From Clostridiales bacterium UBA1390 (GTDB taxonomy: Bacteria; Bacillota; Clostridia; Lachnospirales; Bianqueaceae): DNA of 42,926 bases. Position numbers and translations under genes: made by a program. A model generated the notes under the pieces. The model was not told the DNA's origin. It made no database searches and saw only the letters and a list, made by a program, of their open reading frames with translations. The stretch lies in the NCBI GenBank assembly GCA_002305315.1, contig DBQQ01000027.1, positions 52,710 through 95,635 of the forward strand. Direction: 5' to 3'. This document shows positions 1-7,716 of the stretch, piece after piece (position 1 is the stretch's first letter; each line of letters opens with the position of its first letter).

Positions 1-477
1 TTGCAGGAAGAAGTAACCCAAAAAGTGATTGCCTTATCTATCAAAGCGGCAAAATTGGACGCGGCGGTACTCCAAAAGGCACTAAAAATGGCCTTGAAGC
101 AGATGAAAAAGCAGCATGATAAACCGAAGCGCGGTAAACAGACCATGCGGCAACTAACAAAATCTGGGGAACAGGTTACAAATATCAAAATCACCGACCA
201 AAATATCAAAGCCTTTGACCCTATCGCAAGGAAGTATAACCTTGACTACCATGTGAAGAAGATCGAGGGCGGCGAAGTCCCCCGTTACCTTGTTTTCTTC
301 AAAGGCAAGGATATTGACAGCATGACCGAGGCTTTCCGGGAGTTTAGCACAAAGAAACTCAACCGGGAGAAGAAGCCCTCTATCCGCAAAGCCCTTACAG
401 CGGCCAAGGAAAAAGCAAAGCAACTCAACCAAAACCGCGATAAGGTTAAAAATATGGATCGGGGGCGGGCATTATGA
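1..477 (+). CDS. PcfB/DUF3801-family conjugation protein
   Basis: A 158-residue basic, soluble protein starting at a TTG on the first base of the window, so the ribosome site and possibly a few residues lie outside. It matches the PcfB (DUF3801) family by its opening MQEEVTQKVIAL and the central segment DYHVKKIEGGEVPRYLVFFK. In enterococcal pCF10, PcfB works with the coupling protein PcfC in recruiting the relaxosome to the transfer channel. The stop overlaps the start of the coupling-protein gene in an ATGA, which fits translational coupling. The C-terminal third is rich in Lys/Arg. Family assignment is firm; the role is by homology. Confidence 0.85.
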   Translation: MQEEVTQKVIALSIKAAKLDAAVLQKALKMALKQMKKQHDKPKRGKQTMRQLTKSGEQVTNIKITDQNIKAFDPIARKYNLDYHVKKIEGGEVPRYLVFFKGKDIDSMTEAFREFSTKKLNREKKPSIRKALTAAKEKAKQLNQNRDKVKNMDRGRAL

Positions 478-1397
478 AAAATCTCGATTTGAAAAAACTG
501 CTTATCCTCAATCTTCCCTATGTGATTTTTGTCTATCTCTTTGATAAAGTCGGGCAGGCAGTACGCCTAACCCCCGGCGCGGATATGTCCGAAAAGGTTT
601 TGAACATTGCACAGGGATTTTCCGCAGCCTTTGAAAATGCCTTGCCGAGTATTCACCCGCTGGATTTGCTTGTCGGCATTGTCGGCGCGGTGGTTATCCG
701 GCTTGTTATCTACACCAAGGGGAAAAATGCGCGAAAGTACCGGAAAGGGGCAGAATACGGATCCGCCCGTTGGGGCGGCAAGGCCGATATTCAGCCTTAC
801 ATAGACCCGGATTTTCAAAACAACATTATTTTGACGCAGACAGAACGGCTTACCATGTCAAGCAGGCCACCAAAGCCGCAGTACGCAAGAAATAAAAATG
901 TGGTAGTGATCGGCGGCAGCGGCAGCGGAACGACAAGGTTTTTTGTCAAACCGAATTTAATGCAAATGCACTCGTCCTATTGTGTTACCGATCCGAAAGG
1001 GACGGTTTTAATCGAGTGTGGGAAGATGTTGCAGCGCGGTGGGTATAAAATCAAGGTGCTAAACACAATCAATTTTTCAAAGAGTATGCACTATAACCCC
1101 TTTGTCTATATCCGCAGCGAAAAAGATGTGCTAAAACTCGTCAATACCTTAATTGCCAATACCAAGGGCGAGGGGGATAAAAGCGCAGAGGATTTTTGGG
1201 TAAAGGCAGAAAGGCTTTTGTATTGTGCGTTGGTTGGCTATATTTGGTACGAAGCCCCCGCCGAGGAAATGAACTTTATTACCCTTTTGGAACTTATCAA
1301 CGCCAGCGAAGCCCGCGAGGACGACGAGGAATATCAAAGCCCCGTTGATCTGCTCTTTGCCGAGTTGGAGAACGGGAGCCGGAACATTTCGCGGTGA
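474..1397 (+). pseudogene. VirD4/TraG coupling ATPase, N-terminal half (frameshifted, Walker A mutated)
   Basis: This is the first half of a type IV coupling protein, the inner-membrane ATPase that feeds relaxase-DNA to the channel. It shows an N-terminal hydrophobic stretch (residues about 10-25), a second near 62-80, then the nucleotide-binding start. The Walker A loop reads GGSGSGTTRFF: Thr153 stands where the family has Lys (codon ACG at 930-932). The frame runs into TGA at 1395-1397 after an aberrant tail NGSRNISR. The sequence expected in the family (E-[KR]-R-E-P-E-H-F-A-V-K-Q) continues in another frame, which indicates a single missing base near 1371-1373. Two independent lesions argue for real decay rather than one sequencing error. 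Confidence 0.9.
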
Positions 1398-2257
1398 AAC
1401 AGTATAAAAAATACAAATTGGCGGCGGGCAAGACCGCAAAATCAATCCTCATTTCTTGTGGTGCGCGGCTTGCCCCTTTCGATATAAAGGAACTCCGCGA
1501 CCTTATGGCCTATGATGAACTGGAAATTGATACTTTAGGCGATAGAAAGACCGCCCTATTCCTCATTATGAGCGATACGGACAATACTTTCAATTTTGTG
1601 ATCGCTATGCTGCAATCGCAGTTATTTAATCTCTTGTGCGATAAGGCCGACGACGAATACGGCGGCAGGCTTCCCGTCCATGTGCGGTGCCTGCTTGACG
1701 AGTTTGCAAACATCGGGCAAATCCCGCAGTTTGAAAAATTGATAGCCACGATCCGAAGCCGGGAAATCTCGGCTTCTATTATTTTACAGTCGCAGAGCCA
1801 GTTAAAAGCCATTTACAAGGACGCGGCAGAAATCATACTGGATAACGCCGACAGCACCTTGTTTTTGGGCGGTAGGGGCAAGAACGCAAAAGAAATCTCG
1901 GATAATTTGGGGCGTGAAACGATAGACAGTTTCAACACTTCCGAAAACCGAGGGCGTGAAGTGTCCCACGGATTGAATTATCAAAAATTAGGAAAGGAGT
2001 TGATGACACAAGACGAAATTGCAGTAATGGACGGTGGGAAATGTATTTTACAGTTGCGCGGTGTGCGTCCTTTTTTCTCGGACAAATACGACATTACCAA
2101 ACACCCGAACTATAAATACCTTTCCGACGCAAATAAGAAAAATGCCTTTGACATTGAACGGTATATGAAAAGGCAACCCGTAGCGATTAAGCCTGATGAA
2201 GCCTTTGACATATACGAAATAGATTTGCCCGACGAGGGCGCAGCCGCCGAAAAGTAA
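1394..2257 (+). pseudogene. VirD4/TraG coupling ATPase, C-terminal half
   Basis: This continuation of the coupling protein could start at GTG 1394, but no Shine-Dalgarno sequence sits in front of it and homology runs upstream through the frameshift. It keeps the Walker B region VRCLLDEFANIGQIP and the downstream TraG motifs (IRSREISASIILQSQSQL and LGGRGKNAKEISDNLG). With the first half it makes about 595 residues, the normal size of TraG/VirD4. It lacks the Walker A loop, so it could not hydrolyse ATP even if translated. The last codons form the left arm of a terminator-like hairpin whose loop contains the stop codon. Confidence 0.9.
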
Positions 2258-2270
2258 CGGCGGCTTTTCC
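2242..2270 (+). terminator. Terminator-like hairpin over the coupling-protein stop codon
   Basis: An 8-bp perfect stem (AGCCGCCG at 2242-2249, CGGCGGCT at 2258-2265) is followed by TTTCCTTTAT. The TAA stop codon lies in the loop, so a translating ribosome would melt the hairpin. It probably attenuates read-through from the coupling-protein gene into maff2. Confidence 0.6.
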
Positions 2271-2311
2271 TTTATCACCAAACAATCTATTTCAAATTAT
2301 GGAGGTAAACT

Positions 2312-2527
2312 ATGGATTTCTTTAATAGTGCTGTTGATGTACTGCAAACTCTGGTAATCGCGCTTGGCGCAGGTCTTGGCATTGGGGGCGGCATTAACCT
2401 CATGGAGGGGTACGGAAATGATAATCCCGGAGCCAAAAGCCAGGGCATGAAACAGTTAATGGCGGGCGGCGGCGTTGCCTTGATTGGCCTTACCCTTGTT
2501 CCTCTGCTCTCCGGTCTGTTTGGTTAA
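2312..2527 (+). CDS. Maff2-family small membrane protein
   Basis: A 71-residue very hydrophobic, glycine-rich protein with two predicted membrane segments (residues about 10-28 and 50-70) joined by a short polar loop, EGYGNDNPGAKSQG. This is the Maff2 family, always found between coupling protein and VirB6-like gene in Tn1549-type elements. Size and two-helix plan resemble VirB2-type pilins, so a pilin or channel-subunit role is a reasonable inference but not shown. A strong GGAGG lies 7 bases before the ATG. It is separated from the upstream gene by a terminator-like hairpin and from the downstream gene by a 12-bp perfect hairpin. Confidence 0.85.
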   Translation: MDFFNSAVDVLQTLVIALGAGLGIGGGINLMEGYGNDNPGAKSQGMKQLMAGGGVALIGLTLVPLLSGLFG

Positions 2528-2548
2528 GCCTTACGCAACATCATTTTC

Positions 2549-2577
2549 CACGCGCCCCGCGCCATGCGGGGCGCGTG
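2549..2577 (+). promoter_or_regulatory. Strong GC-rich hairpin without U-tract between maff2 and virB6-like gene
   Basis: A perfect 12-bp stem, CACGCGCCCCGC (2549-2560) with GCGGGGCGCGTG (2566-2577), and a 5-base loop GCCAT. No T run follows; the next gene's Shine-Dalgarno starts within 6 bases. It may stabilise the upstream mRNA 3' end or set the expression ratio of the two genes. Confidence 0.6.
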
Positions 2578-2596
2578 AGAAAGGAGGGATTAACCG

Positions 2597-3460
2597 TTGA
2601 TATGGCAAATGATTGAAGATTGGTTTAGAGGGATTTTGACAGACGGAATACTCTCTAACCTCTCCGGCCTGTTCGACAGTATCAATACCGAAGTAGGCGA
2701 AGTGGCGGGCGAACTTGGCGCAACTCCGGCAGCATGGAACGCCGGAATATTCAATATGATCCGCAGCCTTTCGGAAAATGTAATCGTGCCGATTGCAGGC
2801 GTAATTATTACTTTTGTCATGTGCTATGAATTGATACAACTTGTAATCGAGAAAAACAATCTGCATGATGTGGACACTTGGATTTTCTTCAAGTGGATTT
2901 TCAAAACCTTTGTTGCGGTACTAATCGTAACGAATACTTGGAGTATCGTCATGGGGGTATTTGATGTAACGCAGAGTGTTGTCAACGACAGCGCGGGCGT
3001 TATCATATCGGACACAAGCATAGATATTTCAAGCGTAATTACCGATATGGAAGCGCGGCTGGAAGAAATGAGCGTCGGCGGCTTGCTTGGCCTATGGTTT
3101 CAATCGCTGTTTGTCGGCCTTACCATGAAAATCTTGACAATCTGCATTATGCTGGTGGTTTACGGGCGCATGATTGAAATATACCTTGTAACGAGCGTTG
3201 CCCCGATCCCTATGGCGACTATGACAAATCACGAATGGGGATCCGTCGGGCAAAACTATTTGAAGTCGCTGCTTGCCCTTGGTTTTCAAGCCTTTTTGAT
3301 TATGGTATGTGTCGGGATTTATGCGGTGCTGGTACAGAACATTTCCGTAACCGACGACATATCCGGCGCGATTTGGTCTTGCATGGGATATACCGTCCTC
3401 TTATGTTTTACGCTTTTCAAGACTGGAAGCCTTGCAAAGAGCATATTCAGCGCACATTAA
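2597..3460 (+). CDS. VirB6/TrbL-like conjugation channel membrane protein
   Basis: A 287-residue polytopic membrane protein with a long amphipathic N-terminal part, then hydrophobic segments around residues 62-82, 95-120, 165-200, 225-250 and 255-275. It corresponds to the CD0411-type TrbL/VirB6-like proteins of Tn1549-like elements, which form the inner-membrane part of the DNA translocation channel. The TTG start at 2597 is preferred because AAGGAGGG lies about 8 bases upstream; the next in-frame ATG is only four codons later. It sits in the transfer operon, 6-9 bases ahead of the MT-A70 gene. Confidence 0.82.
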   Translation: MIWQMIEDWFRGILTDGILSNLSGLFDSINTEVGEVAGELGATPAAWNAGIFNMIRSLSENVIVPIAGVIITFVMCYELIQLVIEKNNLHDVDTWIFFKWIFKTFVAVLIVTNTWSIVMGVFDVTQSVVNDSAGVIISDTSIDISSVITDMEARLEEMSVGGLLGLWFQSLFVGLTMKILTICIMLVVYGRMIEIYLVTSVAPIPMATMTNHEWGSVGQNYLKSLLALGFQAFLIMVCVGIYAVLVQNISVTDDISGAIWSCMGYTVLLCFTLFKTGSLAKSIFSAH

Positions 3461-3469
3461 GGAGGTTTG

Positions 3470-4009
3470 ATGAAGAAATACAAAATCATCTATGCGGATC
3501 CCCCTTGGGGATATGTGCAAAAGAAAGTACGCGGCGGCGCGGCAAGGCACTACCCGACCATGAGTATAGAAGATATTTGCGCCTTGCCCGTACCACAGAT
3601 TGCCGATAATGATTGTGTGTTGTTTCTATGGACAACCTTTCCGCAGATTGCCGCAGCCCTCAAACTAATTAAGGCATGGGGATTTTCCTATAAAACCGTT
3701 GCTTTCGTATGGTTGAAACAGAACAAAAAGAGCCATACATGGTTTTTCGGCTTGGGCTTTTGGACACGCGGCAACGCGGAAATCTGCCTGCTTGCCACCA
3801 AAGGAAACCCGAAACGACAATCAAACAGAGTACACCAATTCATTATTTCCCCTATCGAGCAGCACAGCAAAAAGCCCGATGAAGCGAGGGAGAAAATTGT
3901 TGAACTCATGGGCGACTTACCGCGTATTGAACTGTTTGCAAGGCAGCACACCCCCGGTTGGGACGCATGGGGAAATGAAATTGCAAGCGATATTTCACTT
4001 GCCGAATAG
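3470..4009 (+). CDS. MT-A70-family DNA adenine methyltransferase
   Basis: A 179-residue protein whose N-terminus carries the catalytic ADPPW motif (residues 9-13) of MT-A70 N6-adenine methyltransferases, followed by FLWTTFPQ, WGFSYKTVAFVW and the end motif ELFARQHTPGWDAWGNE typical of the family. It transfers a methyl group from S-adenosylmethionine to adenine, probably in DNA. No restriction enzyme gene accompanies it, so it is an orphan methylase, plausibly protecting the element against restriction in recipients. ATG 3470 is chosen over TTG 3467 because GGAGG ends at 3465. The target sequence cannot be read from the gene. Confidence 0.85.
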   Translation: MKKYKIIYADPPWGYVQKKVRGGAARHYPTMSIEDICALPVPQIADNDCVLFLWTTFPQIAAALKLIKAWGFSYKTVAFVWLKQNKKSHTWFFGLGFWTRGNAEICLLATKGNPKRQSNRVHQFIISPIEQHSKKPDEAREKIVELMGDLPRIELFARQHTPGWDAWGNEIASDISLAE

Positions 4010-4020
4010 GAGGTGCAAAA

Positions 4021-4407
4021 ATGGCTTATGTGAGCGTGCCAAAAGATCTTACGAAGATAAAAAGCAAAGTCATGTTCAACTTGACAAAGCGGCAAATCAT
4101 TTGTTTTGGGGCGGCGGTGCTTATTGGCTTGCCGCTTTTCTTTTTACTCAAAGATACCGCAGGAACAACGGCAGCGGCCTTGTGTATGGTGCTTGTCATG
4201 CTTCCGCTGTTCCTCTTTGCCATGTATGAAAAACATGGACAGCCCCTTGAAGTGATTTTGCGGCAGTTTATTGAAGTGAAGTTTATCCGGCCAAAAGAAA
4301 GGCCGTATCAGACAAACAATTTTTACGATGTAGTAATCCGGCAACACAGATTAGAAAAGGAGGTGCAGGCGATTGTCAAAGGCAAAAGCGCAGGCCGAAA
4401 AGCGTAA
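4021..4407 (+). CDS. PrgI-family (VirB3-like) conjugation protein
   Basis: 128 residues, with a short cytoplasmic N-terminus (YVSVPKDLTKIKSK), two closely spaced membrane helices (about 27-45 and 50-68) and a basic C-terminal tail. This is the PrgI family, the Gram-positive counterpart of VirB3, which sits in the membrane with the VirB4 ATPase. GGAGG lies 6 bases upstream of the ATG. The 3' end overlaps the start of the virB4 gene by 35 bases, so the two are almost certainly translationally coupled, as in other PrgI-VirB4 pairs. Confidence 0.87.
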   Translation: MAYVSVPKDLTKIKSKVMFNLTKRQIICFGAAVLIGLPLFFLLKDTAGTTAAALCMVLVMLPLFLFAMYEKHGQPLEVILRQFIEVKFIRPKERPYQTNNFYDVVIRQHRLEKEVQAIVKGKSAGRKA

Positions 4408-6763
4408 ATTGACTTCCAAGGAGAAAAAGCAGATTGAAACGGCGATCCGGCAGGCCAAGGGCGACGGAAAGCCCCATACCGCACAGGACAGCATACCTTT
4501 TGAAAAGATGTTTAAGGACGGGATCTGCAAACTTTCCGGCAACCGCTATTCCAAGTGCATAGAGTTTGAGGACATCAATTATCAGTTGGCGCAGCCGGAC
4601 GATAAGACCGCTACCTTTGAAGCCCTATGCGATATGTATAACTATTTTGACGCTTCTATCGGTGTGCAACTCTCCCTTATCAGCCGCCATGCGAACAAGG
4701 AAGATTTTCAAAAGAGTATCACCATTGCCCCGCAGGGGGATAGTTTCGACAGTATCAGAGAAGAATACTCGGCCATGCTGCAAACGCAGTTGCAGCGCGG
4801 CAATAACGGCTTGGTAAAGACAAAGTTTCTTACCTTTACCATTGAAGCGGAAAACCTTAAAATTGCGCGGGCGCGGCTTAACCGCATTGAAACGGATATT
4901 TTTCACCATTTTAAGATCATCGGCGCAGCGGCGCGGCCTATGGACGGGAAACAGCGGCTTGCACTGCTGCATGGGATTTTTCACCCGGACGGGGAACGCT
5001 TTATCTTTGATTGGGATATGCTACCGCAAAGCGGCCTTTCCGTCAAAGACTGCATTGCCCCGTCCTCTTTCCGTTTTGGCGACGGGCGAATGTTCCGTAT
5101 GGGCGGCAAGTTTGGCGCGGTTTCCTTTTTGCAGATTATCGCGCCGGAACTCAATGACCGTATGCTTGCCGACTTCATGGAAGCGGAAAACGGGATTATT
5201 GTTAATCTGCATATCCGCAGTATCGACCACAACGAAGCGATCAAGACCATAAAGCGCAAAATCACCGACCTTGACCGCATGAAAATTGAGGAACAGAAAA
5301 AGGCAGTACGCAGCGGGTACGATATGGATATTATTCCGTCCGACCTTGCTACCTATGGCGGCGAAGCGAAAAACCTATTGCGGGATCTGCAAAGCCGCAA
5401 TGAAAGAATGTTTTTGCTTACTCTGCTTGTGCTGAATATTGCCGATACAAAACAGAAGTTGGAAAACGATGTTTTTCAAGCGGCAGGCGTAGCGCAGAAA
5501 TATAATTGTGCGCTTACCCGTCTTGACTACCAGCAGGAGCCGGGGCTTATGTCCTCTATCCCATTGGGGGAAAACCTAATCAAAATCCAGCGGGGCTTGA
5601 CTACTTCCAGCACCGCTATTTTTGTACCCTTTACGGTGCAAGAGTTGTTCCAAAGCGGCGAAGCGTTGTATTACGGGCTGAACGCCCTATCGAATAACAT
5701 GATCCTTTGCGACAGAAAACTTTTGAAAAATCCCAATGGCCTAATTCTTGGTACACCGGGCAGCGGCAAGAGTTTTTCGGCAAAGCGTGAAATCACCAAT
5801 GCTTTTCTTATCACGCAGGACGACATTATCATTTGCGACCCCGAAGCCGAGTATTACCCACTTGTTAGCCGCTTAAAAGGACAGGTTATCAAAGTATCGC
5901 AGAACAGCACGCAGTACATTAACCCAATGGACATAAATCTGAATTACAGCGAGGACGACACACCAATAGCCCTAAAAAGCGACTTTATCCTTTCCTTTTG
6001 CGAGTTGATTATGGGCGGCAAGAATGGTTTGGAAGCCGTTGAAAAAACCTTGATTGACCGCGCCGTTATCAATGTGTACCGCAACTACCTTGCAGACCCG
6101 AAGCCGGAGAATATGCCGATATTGGGCGACCTTTACGACGAAATCAAGAAGCAGCCGGAAAAGGAAGCGCAGCGGATCGCGTCGGCCTTGGAACTCTATG
6201 TGCATGGTAGTTTGAACATCTTTAACCACAGGACAAATGTTGATATTCAAAACCGGATTGTCTGCTTTGATATTAAAGAACTCGGTACGCAGTTGCGAAA
6301 ACTTGGTATGCTCATTGTTCAAGATCAAGTTTGGAACAGAGTAACCGTAAACCGCAGCGAGGGCAAGGCCACGCGGTACTACATCGACGAGTTTCACTTG
6401 CTGCTAAAGGAGGAACAAACCGCAGCGTACAGCGTTGAGATTTGGAAGCGTTTTAGAAAATGGGGCGGGATCCCCACAGGAATTACACAAAATGTCAAAG
6501 ATCTTCTTGCAAGCCGGGAGATTGAAAATATCTTTGAAAACTCGGATTTTGTGTATATGCTCAATCAAGCGCAGGGCGACAGAGAAATCCTTGGAAAGCA
6601 ACTCAATATCAGCCCACAGCAAATGAACTATGTTACCCATTCTAACGCAGGCGAGGGATTGTTATTCTACGGCAATACGGTGTTGCCGTTCGTTGACCGT
6701 TTCCCACAGGATACAGAATTGTACCGCATTATGACGACCAAACCCGGCGAGGTGTCGGCATGA
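4373..6763 (+). CDS. VirB4/TrsE-family conjugation ATPase
   Basis: 796 residues, full length for the family. It provides energy for assembling and running the mating channel at the inner face of the membrane. Walker A is GTPGSGKSFS near residues 460-469; Walker B lies in RYYIDEFHLLL near residue 670; GIPTGITQNVKDLL follows. Unlike the coupling protein, all nucleotide-binding residues are intact. The TTG start has GGAGGTG about 9 bases upstream, inside the prgI gene. The stop overlaps the next methylase start (ATGA). Confidence 0.93.
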   Translation: MSKAKAQAEKRKLTSKEKKQIETAIRQAKGDGKPHTAQDSIPFEKMFKDGICKLSGNRYSKCIEFEDINYQLAQPDDKTATFEALCDMYNYFDASIGVQLSLISRHANKEDFQKSITIAPQGDSFDSIREEYSAMLQTQLQRGNNGLVKTKFLTFTIEAENLKIARARLNRIETDIFHHFKIIGAAARPMDGKQRLALLHGIFHPDGERFIFDWDMLPQSGLSVKDCIAPSSFRFGDGRMFRMGGKFGAVSFLQIIAPELNDRMLADFMEAENGIIVNLHIRSIDHNEAIKTIKRKITDLDRMKIEEQKKAVRSGYDMDIIPSDLATYGGEAKNLLRDLQSRNERMFLLTLLVLNIADTKQKLENDVFQAAGVAQKYNCALTRLDYQQEPGLMSSIPLGENLIKIQRGLTTSSTAIFVPFTVQELFQSGEALYYGLNALSNNMILCDRKLLKNPNGLILGTPGSGKSFSAKREITNAFLITQDDIIICDPEAEYYPLVSRLKGQVIKVSQNSTQYINPMDINLNYSEDDTPIALKSDFILSFCELIMGGKNGLEAVEKTLIDRAVINVYRNYLADPKPENMPILGDLYDEIKKQPEKEAQRIASALELYVHGSLNIFNHRTNVDIQNRIVCFDIKELGTQLRKLGMLIVQDQVWNRVTVNRSEGKATRYYIDEFHLLLKEEQTAAYSVEIWKRFRKWGGIPTGITQNVKDLLASREIENIFENSDFVYMLNQAQGDREILGKQLNISPQQMNYVTHSNAGEGLLFYGNTVLPFVDRFPQDTELYRIMTTKPGEVSA

Positions 6764-7716
6764 GGATAGAAACGGATAAAATCTATTGCGGCGACAGTTT
6801 GGAAGTCTTAAAGACTTTACCGGACAATGCCTTGCAATGCGTCGTTACTTCCCCGCCTTACTATGCTTTGCGGGACTACGGCGCAGACGGGCAGATCGGG
6901 CGGGAAGCAACGCCGGAGGAATATGTTTCCCGCCTTGTGGCAGTATTCCATGAAGTAAAGCGCGTGCTTGCGCCGGAGGGTACTTGTTGGCTGAATATCG
7001 CAGACACTTATTGCGGAACAGGCAGCAAGGCCGACCACCACGATCCCAAATATCCCAAAGGCCGGAACGGGCAACAGGTATCTATTAACCACCACGCCCC
7101 CGGCTGCAAGCCGAAAGACTTAATCGGTATTCCTTGGCTTGTAGCCCTTGCTTTACGCGCTGACGGTTGGTATTTGCGGAGTTCGATCATCTGGTACAAG
7201 GGAAACCCCATGCCGGAAAGCACGCGGGATAGGCCGTCGCGCTGTTATGAGTATGTATTTTTGCTGACAAAATCGAGGAAGTATTATTATGATTGGCTGG
7301 CCGTAGCCGAGCCGATAGCCCCGGCAACGACTGGACGAATGAAAAGCGGAATTGGCAGCGGAAACAAATATACCGATACTGTACCGGGGCAAAACAGCGC
7401 ACAGACAATTAACCGTCCCCGCAAAAAGGGCGCATACATTGACGAAATGATATTGCCGATCCGCAGCCGCCGCAATGTTTGGCAGATCAATACCGTTTCC
7501 TATCGCGGCGGGCATTTTGCGGTTTTCCCGCCGAAGTTGGCAGAAACTTGTATTTTGGCGGGCTGTCCTATGGGCGGTATTGTCCTTGACCCGTTTTTAG
7601 GCAGCGGTACAACCGCAGCGGTGGCAAAAAACCTTGACCGCCGCTATATCGGTATTGAGATCAACCCCGAATACTGTAACCTTGCGAAACAGCGGATTGG
7701 AGGTGAAAACCTATGA
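6760..7716 (+). CDS. Site-specific DNA methyltransferase, beta class (N4-cytosine or N6-adenine)
   Basis: 318 residues. The catalytic motif TSPPYYALRDYG lies near residues 30-41 and the S-adenosylmethionine loop DPFLGSGTTAAVA near 278-290, followed by RYIGIEINPEY. This order (catalytic motif first) defines the beta class; SPPY is commonest in N4-cytosine enzymes but also occurs in N6-adenine enzymes, so the product base is open. It is the second orphan methylase of the element. The gene overlaps virB4 upstream and the NlpC/P60 gene downstream by 4 bases each. Confidence 0.88.
   Translation: MRIETDKIYCGDSLEVLKTLPDNALQCVVTSPPYYALRDYGADGQIGREATPEEYVSRLVAVFHEVKRVLAPEGTCWLNIADTYCGTGSKADHHDPKYPKGRNGQQVSINHHAPGCKPKDLIGIPWLVALALRADGWYLRSSIIWYKGNPMPESTRDRPSRCYEYVFLLTKSRKYYYDWLAVAEPIAPATTGRMKSGIGSGNKYTDTVPGQNSAQTINRPRKKGAYIDEMILPIRSRRNVWQINTVSYRGGHFAVFPPKLAETCILAGCPMGGIVLDPFLGSGTTAAVAKNLDRRYIGIEINPEYCNLAKQRIGGENL

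Noticed and set aside
1394..2257. A separate small TraG-type protein starting at GTG 1394
   Set aside because: No ribosome site, and family similarity continues upstream in this frame through 1371; it is the other half of a frameshifted gene.
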